64,000 bases of DNA from Eubacteriales bacterium. Lineage in GTDB: Bacteria; Bacillota; Clostridia; Lachnospirales; Lachnospiraceae. The position numbers were made by a program, and so were the translations under genes. The notes beneath the pieces were generated by a model. That model was not told where the DNA came from. It saw only the letters and a list, made by a program, of their open reading frames with translations, and searched no databases. Positions 35,455-44,561 of the stretch are shown here, one piece after another. Position 1 is the stretch's first letter. Every line of letters starts with the position of its first letter. The DNA lies in contig JAUNDA010000002.1 in NCBI GenBank assembly GCA_030526295.1, positions 1 through 64,000 of the forward strand, in the 5' to 3' direction.

Positions 35455-36086
35455 TTCTTTACCTTGTAGACCTTGAGCGGATAAAGCTCCTTTTCTCCGC
35501 AGTCTGCATAAACAACCAGTACATGGTCATCTGAGTCACCATTAAGCGCCTCTCTGTCCATATCGCAGTTATCTTTTACGAATACATACGTACGAGTTCC
35601 GTTTGATTTACTTTTTTCGACTTCAACAGAAAAACTTCCCATCATATTTGATGTTGTCTTTCCCTCGACTGTCTTTATCTCGTAGTTCTTATCAGGAAGC
35701 AATACGATAAATTCAACGCTGTCGGGATCATCCGTCATGTTGCCCTCAAACAAAAGAACAATGTTGTCGCCCTTCTTTACATCAGGAACAACATATTTGA
35801 TTTTGAGTGTATCAACCGACCATGCATTGTCCGGGTCTCGGTTATCACGAACCGTGTAAACGGTATTAGCTCCGTCACCCTTCTGTACATCAAGCACGCA
35901 TGCATGCATGACTCCAAAGAGCTCCGTGTTCTTCTCCGCATCCTTTACAGCGATTGTTCCTGGATATTCCTCGTCTATATTTACTGTTGTTTCCTCGGCT
36001 ACGGTTTCCTTCTCCTTTTTACCGCATGCAGTGAGCATGAGAAGTATTAGAAGTGAAACAATACCCGCCTTAATCAAGTGCTTCAT
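35451..36086 (-). CDS. lipoprotein of unknown function
   Basis: 211 residues with a clear lipoprotein signal: basic start, hydrophobic stretch and lipobox LTAC (Cys near 21), so anchored outside the membrane. The mature part opens with an acidic, Thr-rich linker and contains beta-rich segments (ACVLDVQKGDGANTVYTV, KKGDNIVLLFEG), resembling small OB- or Ig-like folds; no family is recognised. It overlaps the end of the aminopeptidase gene by 17 bases. Confidence 0.82.
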   Translation of the reverse strand: MKHLIKAGIVSLLILLMLTACGKKEKETVAEETTVNIDEEYPGTIAVKDAEKNTELFGVMHACVLDVQKGDGANTVYTVRDNRDPDNAWSVDTLKIKYVVPDVKKGDNIVLLFEGNMTDDPDSVEFIVLLPDKNYEIKTVEGKTTSNMMGSFSVEVEKSKSNGTRTYVFVKDNCDMDREALNGDSDDHVLVVYADCGEKELYPLKVYKVKK

Positions 36087-38025
36087 TAAGTTTTTCCGTT
36101 CCTTTTGTTACAAATCTTCCGTTTACGATAATGTCTTCCCTGTCTTTTCCTATAGCTGTAAGGGAACCGATTTCCTCATATGGAATTGTTATGTCCCTGT
36201 GAACATGGAAGTACTTTTTATCCCTTGAGAGTTCATTGTCCTTTGCCACGATTTTCTTACCGTCCGGGTTAAAGGTAACAAGCTCCTCCTCATAGGAATA
36301 GCAGGTGTCACCAACCGCAAAATGAGGGCCCGTCTTTTCGGCGATAAGAACAGGCATCTTGCTTTCAATGCCGTATCTTTTGGAAACCGCATATGCAACA
36401 GTATTTGTACCGATTGCAAACTCTCCCATCGGAAGCTTTTCCTTATTGTCAAAGATCATCCTCTTAACGGCATCACTTCCCTCAAGAGAATCGCATTCGG
36501 TTACTATTCCATCCTCAAACCTTATCCTAAGGTCATGGTACAGGAAGCCGTTAATGTAAACGCTCTTTACATTGAGAAGGCCCGTTGTTCCCTTAAGCAC
36601 CGGGCTTGTGAAAACCTCTCCAACCGGTATGTTTACATCGGCAAGACAGTTTTCAAAGTTTGTCTCTCCCTCATTAAGGGGTCTTAGCATAATTCTCAGG
36701 TCTGTTTCGTTACCGTTTGTTCCCTTTACCTCAACATATTTTGCCCTGTCAAGTACGTTTATGAGACTTTCCTGGATGCTTCTCCAAAGTGTGCTGTCAA
36801 GTGTATTGACCCTGATGATCTCGCTTAGGATCTCACTGTAGGATGCTCCCGTACCCTCGCTTACCGCAGGAACCGGCCAGCTGATAATTGTAAAGCTTGT
36901 CTCCTCATCGGGAATGTAATCATTTGCGATTATTCTTGCCCTCTGCTGGTACTCACTCTTAAGCTTAAGCTGTCTCTGGGTATATGCGGGTGCATTTTTG
37001 CTTCTTTTCACATCGCTTCCGGCACTGCCAAACCTCTCGACACATGCATGTCCTGAGAATGCATTGCACTCCACGCCAAACTGCTCATATGCCCTCTCAA
37101 GAACCTGAAGCTTTCTGGAGCGGAGCCTGTTTCCAAAGAAAAGAGCCATATCCTCACGGTGGTCAAGCTCGCACTGAAGCGATACCTTACCGAATACACC
37201 CGGTCTTACATTAAACTCAGTCCTTTTTGTAAAAAGAAGTGACGGATAGAAGCTTAAGATGCACTTAAGTCCCTTCTCCTCAAACATCTCCACTGCCCTT
37301 CTCATGAATTTTTCCATTCCAAGCGGCATGTAGCAGACAACTGTGGATTTCCTTGTGATGTCCTTTCCGGTCATCCTGAAGCCCTCGATATAGCCGTTTA
37401 CATATGTTGCGGCCATCCTGTCAGCTTCCTCATCCGTAAGCTTATTAAAAGCACTTGCTGTCTCAAGTTCCTCCTCACCAACGAAAAGGCCGTATCTATA
37501 AAGATATGATGTATCACAAAGGTCTGCATCCGTAACGATTTTCTTAATAAAATTATCTGTTGCAGCATACTGGTCATGCATGCAAAGCGTCATGAAAAGC
37601 TCTGCATAATCGTTCAAATAGCTGTAGATAATGTCCTTTAACTCATCCTCTGTAGGTCTTATTCCCTCCTCGAAGCCTGCCTCAAAGGCGCAGAGAAGTC
37701 TTATGCTTGTCTCAAGCACTGCGCAGAAAAGCTCGTCCCTGTCATCAAAATAGACATACTGTGCGAGTCCCTGTACCTCATTAAACCACATCGATAGAAG
37801 TGCTCCGGCCCTGTCCGGGTTAAGAAAGTTCTCAGAATAATTCTCAACAGCCTTATAAAGCTCTGCGTTTACATCTGGCTCATATGTCCTCTTTTCCTTT
37901 TCCGAGAGGATCGTCCCTAAAAGAGAAAAGAGGTCGTCAAAATAGGCTTTGTCTAAATCAAAGAGCCTGCTGCCATCATATTCCCTTACTCTTTCCCTAT
38001 AAATATCAAAAAACTCGTTTTTCAT
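36070..38025 (-). CDS. M29-like aminopeptidase with long N-terminal extension
   Basis: 651 residues. The C-terminal third resembles thermophilic M29 aminopeptidases (AmpS/AmpT): NIPVGEVFTSP with a metal-ligand glutamate, EFAIGTNTVAY, IAEKTGPHFAVGD with further ligands, and a late HVHRDI. M29 enzymes are about 410 residues; here roughly 250 additional residues precede, mostly helical, followed by a region with VVCYMPLGMEKFM resembling the M29 N-terminal domain. The function of the extension is unknown. The ATG at 38025 overlaps the upstream stop as ATGA and is preferred to the TTG at 38043. Confidence 0.78.
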   Translation of the reverse strand: MKNEFFDIYRERVREYDGSRLFDLDKAYFDDLFSLLGTILSEKEKRTYEPDVNAELYKAVENYSENFLNPDRAGALLSMWFNEVQGLAQYVYFDDRDELFCAVLETSIRLLCAFEAGFEEGIRPTEDELKDIIYSYLNDYAELFMTLCMHDQYAATDNFIKKIVTDADLCDTSYLYRYGLFVGEEELETASAFNKLTDEEADRMAATYVNGYIEGFRMTGKDITRKSTVVCYMPLGMEKFMRRAVEMFEEKGLKCILSFYPSLLFTKRTEFNVRPGVFGKVSLQCELDHREDMALFFGNRLRSRKLQVLERAYEQFGVECNAFSGHACVERFGSAGSDVKRSKNAPAYTQRQLKLKSEYQQRARIIANDYIPDEETSFTIISWPVPAVSEGTGASYSEILSEIIRVNTLDSTLWRSIQESLINVLDRAKYVEVKGTNGNETDLRIMLRPLNEGETNFENCLADVNIPVGEVFTSPVLKGTTGLLNVKSVYINGFLYHDLRIRFEDGIVTECDSLEGSDAVKRMIFDNKEKLPMGEFAIGTNTVAYAVSKRYGIESKMPVLIAEKTGPHFAVGDTCYSYEEELVTFNPDGKKIVAKDNELSRDKKYFHVHRDITIPYEEIGSLTAIGKDREDIIVNGRFVTKGTEKLNEALD

Positions 38026-38330
38026 AAGATCATTAATACCCAAGCAATAAATACAAGTAAACTGATTCCGCCTCCGATATATGCAAAAAGGTGGTTCGTC
38101 TCCTTTTCACCCATTGCAAGAAGTCCCACCCATGTGCCGATAAGGCTCAGGATAAATGCCGTAAAGCCAAGTGCCGACATAAAGCTTCCCGCATTGCCAT
38201 CGGTAACAATTGCAAAAACAAGCACCGTGCATGTAACGAGAAATGCAATGCTTCCCGTTATGATGCTAATTTTTCCGTTTCGTGAGTGCGGATATTTAAT
38301 ATAAGAATATTTTTTCTTTTTCTCTGCCAT
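38022..38330 (-). CDS. small three-helix membrane protein
   Basis: 102 residues: a Lys/Tyr-rich cytoplasmic start (AEKKKKYSYIKYPHSRNGK), then three hydrophobic helices at about 24-43, 50-72 and 80-101. It may belong to DUF6142, but I am not sure of that name. Function unknown. It is coupled to the aminopeptidase gene (ATGA) and follows the acetyltransferase gene by four bases. Confidence 0.75.
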   Translation of the reverse strand: MAEKKKKYSYIKYPHSRNGKISIITGSIAFLVTCTVLVFAIVTDGNAGSFMSALGFTAFILSLIGTWVGLLAMGEKETNHLFAYIGGGISLLVFIAWVLMIL

Positions 38331-38334
38331 CTTC

Positions 38335-39156
38335 TTAAGTTAGATACCACTGTGAAAGGGCACATGAGGTCTTAAACCCAAGTCCCTCATAAAGCTTAAA
38401 CGCCGGAACATTCTCCGAGCTTACCTGAAGGAGTACCTTAACGGCTCCCTCATTCCTTAGTCCGTTAAGTGCATTTTTAAGAAGTCCTTTTGCACTTCCC
38501 CTTCTAAGATATGATTCGTCTGTCCTTACGTTATAAATATAGGCAGTCTCTTCATCGAGTAGCCTTAGACTTAGCTCAGAGTGACCATTTTCATATATCC
38601 TGTCACCCTCCTCGGTAACAGATATACGGACATTGTCATCATTGCTCTCCTCTGCCTTTTCCAAGGTGCCCTCTTTTCCCTTTTTCATAGCTCTGTCTAC
38701 TGTACCATTATCCCCTGGCATTCCGTCATGAGCCTTTGCCTCTTTACTATCGCTAGCCTCCGAAAGCTCTCCAAGCAAAAGCTCCATATAAAGCTCGTCA
38801 TAGACATGAACGGCATTAAGCTTTTTAAAAAATGCCTCTGAGCACTCTGAACCATATGCGGAAAAGCGGACCGTTACGGGCTTATACTTAAAGTACCTTG
38901 AAAGAAGCTCACTTCCTATGCCCCTTCCCCTTTCCTCGGGGTCAGTAAAGAGAAGCAGCTCATCAACGGGATTTCCCTTATAGGTATCCCCCATCACAAA
39001 GACAGCGAGAAACCCAATGATTCTGCCACCTCTTCTTTTAAGAAACCAGTAGTCCGCATCAAGCGGTATGTCATATGTTGTATTGTCTTTATCATTTGAA
39101 GCCCTTACAATCCCCTCGATTTCCAAGGCTTCATTTAACGAAAGATATCTTCTCAC
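38335..39156 (-). CDS. GNAT acetyltransferase with two GNAT-like domains
   Basis: 273 residues. The first domain (1-125) has the acetyl-CoA loop PEERGRGIGSELLSRYF; after a charged, low-complexity linker (about 130-175) a second domain carries SYLRRGSAKGLLKNAL and ends FKLYEGLGFKTSCALSQWY, the usual GNAT C-terminus. Tandem GNAT domains occur in a few families, where often one half is inactive. The first domain has the better GxGxG-type loop. The substrate is unknown. Overlaps the CorC-type gene by four bases. Confidence 0.82.
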   Translation of the reverse strand: MRRYLSLNEALEIEGIVRASNDKDNTTYDIPLDADYWFLKRRGGRIIGFLAVFVMGDTYKGNPVDELLLFTDPEERGRGIGSELLSRYFKYKPVTVRFSAYGSECSEAFFKKLNAVHVYDELYMELLLGELSEASDSKEAKAHDGMPGDNGTVDRAMKKGKEGTLEKAEESNDDNVRISVTEEGDRIYENGHSELSLRLLDEETAYIYNVRTDESYLRRGSAKGLLKNALNGLRNEGAVKVLLQVSSENVPAFKLYEGLGFKTSCALSQWYLT

Positions 39157-40439
39157 GAATCCTCTTCATCCTCTTTGTCTTCATCCTTTGTGACAGCCAC
39201 ATTTTCAACTCTCAGGCCGTCCACTCCGAGAACCTCAACATGGAGGCTTTCGTAGTCAAAAAGGTCTCCCTTTCTCGGGAAGTTCTCAAGAAACTCGATA
39301 GCCCAGCCCCCGACTGTTTCCGAGTCAAAATCAAAATCATCCTCATCGAGTCCGAACTCCTCAAGGAAATCACCGATAGGCATGTCACCATCTATGATAA
39401 ACTGGTTGTCGCCAATCTTTACCATTTCCATCTCAACCGTATCGGTCTCGTCCCAGATTTCACCCACAATCTCCTCAAGGACATCCTCAAGTGTGATGAT
39501 ACCCTCTGTTCCCGAATACTCATCGGTAACAATTGCAAGGTGCTGGTTTGCCTCCCTCATTCTCTTAAGAACAACAGGGAGCGGCATTGTCTTATATACA
39601 TAGCAAGGCTTAAGAAGCTGTGCCCTGAGGTCAGACTTATCGATCTGCTTTCCATCAGATAAAAGCTTCAAAAGCTTATTGAGGTGGATGATTCCTATTA
39701 TGTTGTCGATTGAATCCTCATAAACCGGGATTCTTGTAAAGGCTGTTTTCTCAACAAAGCCGATGATTTCCTCCATCGGATCGTCGATGTCAATTGCCTC
39801 CATGTCAACGCGGCTTGTCATGCACTCCTGCGCGCTGATATCCGCAAAATCGAGTGCATTCTGCACAAGCTCGGACCTGTCCTCATCGAGAACGCCCTCA
39901 TCCTCAGCCGTTTCTATGATGCTTGAAAACTCCTCAACAGCCTCCTCCTCTTCAGACTCACTCTTTTCAGTCCTTATTCTGTCTGTAATGAGATGTACGA
40001 GTCTTGATGAAAGCCATACAAGCGGATAAAGCACCACCTTTAAAAGGCTCAGTATTCCCGATACCGTAAGTGCAAAACGGTTTGCATTTTTCTTTGCGGT
40101 AATCTTTGGAATTGTCTCTCCGCATATGATGATAAGCACCGTGATGACCAGTGTTCCAACCCATGTAAGCTTATCCGAGCCGGTAACAAGGATTATCATT
40201 ACCGAGGTAAGCGATGATGATGCGATATTTACAAGGTTATTTCCAATCAGGATTGTGGAAAGCGTGTCATCAAAATTCCTTATGAGGTTAAGTGCCTTTG
40301 CGGCCCTCTTTTCACCCTTTTCAAGAAGTGATTCCATTCTGAGCTCGCTTATTCCATTCATGCTCATCTCGGAGGCCGAGAAAAACGCACTGAGTGCGAT
40401 ACATACGATAATTCCGATAATAACAAAAATCAGTGTCAT
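39153..40439 (-). CDS. CNNM/CorC (HlyC) family transporter
   Basis: 428 residues: DUF21 membrane domain with about four helices (1-165), acidic linker, a pair of CBS domains (about 205-330) and a C-terminal CorC_HlyC domain (about 340-420). Members are linked to magnesium or cobalt efflux; older 'haemolysin' names are misleading. The DUF21 motifs SASEMSMNGI and GETIPK are intact. It is encoded with a shorter paralogue directly upstream (ATGA overlap). Confidence 0.92.
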   Translation of the reverse strand: MTLIFVIIGIIVCIALSAFFSASEMSMNGISELRMESLLEKGEKRAAKALNLIRNFDDTLSTILIGNNLVNIASSSLTSVMIILVTGSDKLTWVGTLVITVLIIICGETIPKITAKKNANRFALTVSGILSLLKVVLYPLVWLSSRLVHLITDRIRTEKSESEEEEAVEEFSSIIETAEDEGVLDEDRSELVQNALDFADISAQECMTSRVDMEAIDIDDPMEEIIGFVEKTAFTRIPVYEDSIDNIIGIIHLNKLLKLLSDGKQIDKSDLRAQLLKPCYVYKTMPLPVVLKRMREANQHLAIVTDEYSGTEGIITLEDVLEEIVGEIWDETDTVEMEMVKIGDNQFIIDGDMPIGDFLEEFGLDEDDFDFDSETVGGWAIEFLENFPRKGDLFDYESLHVEVLGVDGLRVENVAVTKDEDKEDEEDS

Positions 40440-41437
40440 ACATCCTCCTCATCGTAGATCTCGCCAACGAGCTCCTCGAGAATATCCTCTACGGTAACGA
40501 TACCGAGTGTTCTTCTCCTTGAGTCCCTTACAACCGCCATCGTCACCTTCTTTTCACTCATTCTCTTTAACAGGTTGTCTATTTCAGCTTCAGTGCTGGT
40601 AAAATAAACCCTGTCGAGAATAGGCAGGATATCAGGTGCCTTTTTCTGTTTTAGCCATGCCTTCATAAACTTCCTTATGTGAAGCATGCCTACGATATTA
40701 TCCTTATTGCCCTTAAATACAGGGAGTCTCGAATGGTTCTGGCTCTGCACATAGTCCAGAATGTCCTCGGGAGACCTTTCTATGTCTATTGCGCTTACGC
40801 TTTCAATAGGTGTCATGATGCTTCCTGCCGTTGTCTTTGAAAAATCAAGTGCCGAGCTAAGAAGGTCTGCCTGCTGTTCGTCAATTGTTCCCTCCTCAGA
40901 CATATCCTCGATAATGTCATAGAGTTCATCCTCTGTAACGGTAAGCTCAGGTTCTCCCTTGATGTGCTCCGAGACAAAGCAGCCTATCACGCTTAATGCA
41001 TGTGAAAGAGGCTTAAAAATCTTCATGAGCACGGAGAGCATGCCTGAAAAAGCAAGCGTAAACTGCTCGGGCTTTTTCTTTGCGATGCTCTTTGGAAGCA
41101 TTTCTCCCGCGAAGAATACAACGATTGTCGTGACAATCGTGCTTATCGATACTGCGCTGAGTCCCCAAAGCTTTGTTACCGCCACGGTAACAATTGAGGC
41201 CATGAGAATATGCACAATGTTTGTGCAGATGAGAAGTGTTGTTATTGCATCCTCAAAGTTTTCGAGGACCATGAGGGCCTTTTCGGCTCTGCGGTCTCCC
41301 CTGTCCGCATCAACCTTGATGCGTGTCTTTGATACCGATGAAATTGCTGTTTCGGTAATTGCAAAAATTGCTGCCATTGCGAGTAATACTATCGTTATAA
41401 TCCAATACGATCGACTGTCGCTGTCCATAAAGGGCAT
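40436..41437 (-). CDS. CNNM-type protein lacking the CorC_HlyC domain
   Basis: 333 residues, paralogous to the next gene: DUF21 membrane domain (1-165) with AITETAISSV and GEMLPKSIAKK, then two CBS domains (about 195-320) ending EDILEELVGEIYDEEDV. The protein stops there, about 95 residues shorter than its neighbour, without the C-terminal CorC_HlyC domain. The stop overlaps the paralogue's start, so this is a natural end, not a frame break. An AAAGGAG site lies close to the ATG at 41437. The two could form a heteromeric transporter. Confidence 0.9.
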   Translation of the reverse strand: MPFMDSDSRSYWIITIVLLAMAAIFAITETAISSVSKTRIKVDADRGDRRAEKALMVLENFEDAITTLLICTNIVHILMASIVTVAVTKLWGLSAVSISTIVTTIVVFFAGEMLPKSIAKKKPEQFTLAFSGMLSVLMKIFKPLSHALSVIGCFVSEHIKGEPELTVTEDELYDIIEDMSEEGTIDEQQADLLSSALDFSKTTAGSIMTPIESVSAIDIERSPEDILDYVQSQNHSRLPVFKGNKDNIVGMLHIRKFMKAWLKQKKAPDILPILDRVYFTSTEAEIDNLLKRMSEKKVTMAVVRDSRRRTLGIVTVEDILEELVGEIYDEEDV

Positions 41438-41594
41438 TTTCTCCTTTCATTTAAAAAACATGTTTTATCTATATACTGGCAAACCCCAAATTTACCATTA
41501 AGGGAGTATTGCCTTAGTACCTTTTTAAGTGCCGGCTTTATTCTTCCTGTCCGCGCTCTATAAAAGCGCCCACATAAGTAAAGCCATTTTTAAC

Positions 41595-42500
41595 CTACTC
41601 AAAATATCTTTTATTGAGTGCAAGCCTCCTTACAATTCCCCTTGGAAGCCTCTTGTAGTTTTGTCCAAGCTTAAAGCCAATAAGCTTAAATGCCGAGGAA
41701 AATATTACAACAGGAATCAGATGCTCGTAGCCCATGTTCATGAGTCCCACGATAAGTGTCTTTACAAGCTTCATTCCCTCGCCTTCACTTTTTATCCCTG
41801 CGAATACCTCTGGATGCTCTGCCTGGCTTGCACCGTTATCGAAATTACGGTGAAGCTGGTCCATGAGCTTAAGCTTATGCGAATGTATTACGACTGCCTC
41901 TGCCGAATAAACAACGCTGTAGCCAGCCTTCATGCATGAAGCCGACATGAGCATGTCCTCGTTGAAAACAGCCCTCTCTACAAAGCCCCCTACCCTGTCA
42001 TAAATCTCACGCCTGTACATGCAGCATACATCTGATGCAAAGTATGTCTTAATTCCAAGAACCGGTAAATCATCTATTGTCTTTGTAATTGTCTTGTCCG
42101 GATAGTTAAAGCTTCTTGTAAGCTCCTCTATCTTATCCTTACCATCAGAGGTCTGGCGTGCATAGCACATCGCGGTATTCTCGTTAAACTTATTAAGAAG
42201 TTCCTCTGCAAGATGCTCATCCCCTGGGATTGCATCCTGTGTCATCATGAGGAAATAGTCGGCCTTAGAATATGTAACAGCCCGTCTTCTTGTTCCTGCG
42301 TGGTCGAAATCTTTGACATTAACTAAATGTTTTTCGACTATATCCCAATTAATATCTACTTTTGACTCATTTTCAACCGTTTCCATGATGATTACACGGT
42401 TTGGGAGAATCGTCTGCTTCTTAAGCATCTCAATAACCTCCCGAAACTTTTCACCGGGGTTGTAAACGGGTATTATGATGTCATAATTAAAATCATTCAT
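41595..42500 (-). CDS. glycosyltransferase family 2
   Basis: 301 residues of the GT-A fold: DIIIPVYNPGEKFREVIEML at the N-terminus, a MTQDAIPGDE segment standing for the DxD region, and NEDMLMSASCMKAGYSVVY (the ED motif) near 190. It resembles rhamnosyltransferase-like GT2 enzymes that extend surface polysaccharides from nucleotide sugars. Hydrophobic C-terminal residues may touch the membrane. Last gene of the four-gene glycan module, 10 bases after the flippase gene. Confidence 0.9.
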   Translation of the reverse strand: MNDFNYDIIIPVYNPGEKFREVIEMLKKQTILPNRVIIMETVENESKVDINWDIVEKHLVNVKDFDHAGTRRRAVTYSKADYFLMMTQDAIPGDEHLAEELLNKFNENTAMCYARQTSDGKDKIEELTRSFNYPDKTITKTIDDLPVLGIKTYFASDVCCMYRREIYDRVGGFVERAVFNEDMLMSASCMKAGYSVVYSAEAVVIHSHKLKLMDQLHRNFDNGASQAEHPEVFAGIKSEGEGMKLVKTLIVGLMNMGYEHLIPVVIFSSAFKLIGFKLGQNYKRLPRGIVRRLALNKRYFE

Positions 42501-42510
42501 TTAATTTAAA

Positions 42511-43872
42511 TCACTTCTGTAAAACCTTGAAGCCGATAAGAAGCATCGCCATAAGGAAAAGATATGCTGCCGCTGCTCCCATAAGTCCGAGGTAACCGAC
42601 TGCAGGACCTGACACTATGAGTGCAAGTACTGCCACAACGGCATAAACCATAAATACAGCCTTTTGCTTCTTCATCATCACAAGGCAGTAATAATAAAGA
42701 CATGCAAGTGCATATATTCCGCCGCCTGCGATAATCACCGTAAATACATCTAAGTTTGCAGTAAACTTGCCGGCATAGGCATCACCTGTAAGTAATTCAA
42801 TAATACCAAGTGCCCATCTTCCAAGGATGAGGCATGCTGCCACACAAATGGCGGTAAGTCCCAGGATTCCAATTGCAAGCTTTCTTCTTGTAGCCTTAAA
42901 TCCCTCCGTGTCACCGTCATTAAGAAGCATTGCCATTCTTGACATAAACGGCTTCATCACGAAATTTGCCATAAGGTAAATGATGCTTGTCGGCATAAAG
43001 AGCATGTTGAATATGCCGCTCATTGAATCCCCAAGCTTAAGGTCAACCGCATACTTTGCACTCGAGAAAACATAGAAGTCGAGGAATACGCTTATAAATA
43101 GAAATCCCGCATCCCTTATTAGCTCCCTTTGCCTTCCGGATACGGCTTTACCGGTCACAGCAGCTGTTTTCTCGGTAGAAGTCTTCACAGCAGCCGCCTT
43201 CAAAGTAGCCGCCTTCGCCGCAGCATTTTCCCCATCTCCATCAAGCTTTCCACCGCCAGCCTCCGACAGGGCCTCCTTGCTTTCCTTAATGCTTCCTGCA
43301 AAGGTACGGCTAAACAAAGCTATTACGCCATACTGCATAATCACGGCAGCCACGCAGGAATAAATGAGGCTTCCCGTAGCAACGCATACAGCCGTATATA
43401 TGAGAACCGCAAGAACTGTTCTAATGAAAAGTTCCTTGCCTGCCTTATATAAAAATCCTATTCTCTGGAGCTCACACTCCCAAACATCTGCATAGCCGTC
43501 AGCTATCTTATAGAGGGCAAGCATCATGATACATAAGCCCTTATAGAAGCTGTAGGAGCCTGTTGCAATGAGGATAATAAGCCAAACGGCTGCCACGATA
43601 AAAGCCAGAAGACATGTCTTTATCCTTGCACCGTGGTAATCCTCGAATGAATATCCTCCGATATCCGTGATGTGCATCGGCCTTATTCCAAAGTATGCAA
43701 TCGTAAAGATCTGCTGGCCAAGCGTCGAAAAGCCGAATGAGAAAACACCGCCGTCCTGCGGGCCTAGGAATCTCATTGAAACAAATGCCAGCACAAATGA
43801 GGAAAGTGCCACGCTAAGCGCACCCGCGGTATTCCAGAAAAAGTCTTTTTTCAGTGAACCTTCATTCATCAC
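42511..43872 (-). CDS. polysaccharide flippase-like membrane protein (MOP superfamily)
   Basis: 453 residues with about 12 hydrophobic segments in the Wzx/MATE-like layout; opening LKKDFFWNTAGALSVALSSFVLAFVSMRFLG type start is typical of O-antigen flippases. It likely moves lipid-linked oligosaccharides across the membrane. Odd feature: between helices 6 and 7 (about residues 195-250) a cytoplasmic loop contains an Ala/Lys/Thr-rich low-complexity insert (AAKAATLKAAAVKTSTEKTA) not expected in the family. It is encoded between two GT2 genes. Confidence 0.87.
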   Translation of the reverse strand: MMNEGSLKKDFFWNTAGALSVALSSFVLAFVSMRFLGPQDGGVFSFGFSTLGQQIFTIAYFGIRPMHITDIGGYSFEDYHGARIKTCLLAFIVAAVWLIILIATGSYSFYKGLCIMMLALYKIADGYADVWECELQRIGFLYKAGKELFIRTVLAVLIYTAVCVATGSLIYSCVAAVIMQYGVIALFSRTFAGSIKESKEALSEAGGGKLDGDGENAAAKAATLKAAAVKTSTEKTAAVTGKAVSGRQRELIRDAGFLFISVFLDFYVFSSAKYAVDLKLGDSMSGIFNMLFMPTSIIYLMANFVMKPFMSRMAMLLNDGDTEGFKATRRKLAIGILGLTAICVAACLILGRWALGIIELLTGDAYAGKFTANLDVFTVIIAGGGIYALACLYYYCLVMMKKQKAVFMVYAVVAVLALIVSGPAVGYLGLMGAAAAYLFLMAMLLIGFKVLQK

Positions 43873-43886
43873 CGGGTCCTTCTTCC

Positions 43887-44561
43887 TTAAACGCGGCGTA
43901 TCGCCGAAAGGATACGCTTCATGTACTTAATCGCATTTGTGAAATTGAGATATGACTCTCCTGTTGTTCTCTCAACAACCTTCACTGGAACCTCTGCAAA
44001 CCTTGCACCGCCCTTAATGAGCTTTGCAATTGTATCAGGCTCAGGGGAAATATCCTCCTTATTCACAAAATCATCTATCATTGTCCGGCCATACATTCTC
44101 ATTCCGCAGGTCGGATCTGTCATCCTGACACCTGTCTTTTTGTAGATGGCACGCTTAATAAGCATTGCTCCAAGTGCCCTTGCGACACCCATCCTTGCAT
44201 CCTTGTCACCTAGGAACCTCGAACCCTGGACAATGTCATAGCCCTCATTTGCTTTCTTCTCCATTGGCTCGATATACTCGGGCCTGTGCTGGCCGTCGCC
44301 GTCAAACTGGACCGCATATTTGTAGCCCTTTTCAAGTGCGTATGACATTCCGTTTTTAAAGCACTTTGTAAGGCCCATGTTCCTTGGAAGAAATACGGTG
44401 TTGTAGCCCCTTCTCCTGCATATCTCATCGGTTCCGTCCGTCGGTCCGTCGGTCACAACGACATAGTCATACTGGGGGTAGCTCTCAATAAGCTCATCAA
44501 CCACCCTCTCTATGCTCTGCGCCTCATTATATGCGGGAATTATTATCAGTACATCACTCAT
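43887..44561 (-). CDS. glycosyltransferase family 2, dolichyl-phosphate-mannose synthase-like
   Basis: 224 residues: VLIIIPAYNEAQSIERVVDEL at the N-terminus, VVTDGPTDGT, VQFDGDGQHRPEYI (DxD at about 90) and DPTCGMRMYG. It lacks the C-terminal membrane helices of GtrB, so it is a soluble DPM1-like enzyme that may charge undecaprenyl phosphate with a sugar. Its start overlaps the ATP-grasp gene by eight bases. Confidence 0.91.
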   Translation of the reverse strand: MSDVLIIIPAYNEAQSIERVVDELIESYPQYDYVVVTDGPTDGTDEICRRRGYNTVFLPRNMGLTKCFKNGMSYALEKGYKYAVQFDGDGQHRPEYIEPMEKKANEGYDIVQGSRFLGDKDARMGVARALGAMLIKRAIYKKTGVRMTDPTCGMRMYGRTMIDDFVNKEDISPEPDTIAKLIKGGARFAEVPVKVVERTTGESYLNFTNAIKYMKRILSAIRRV

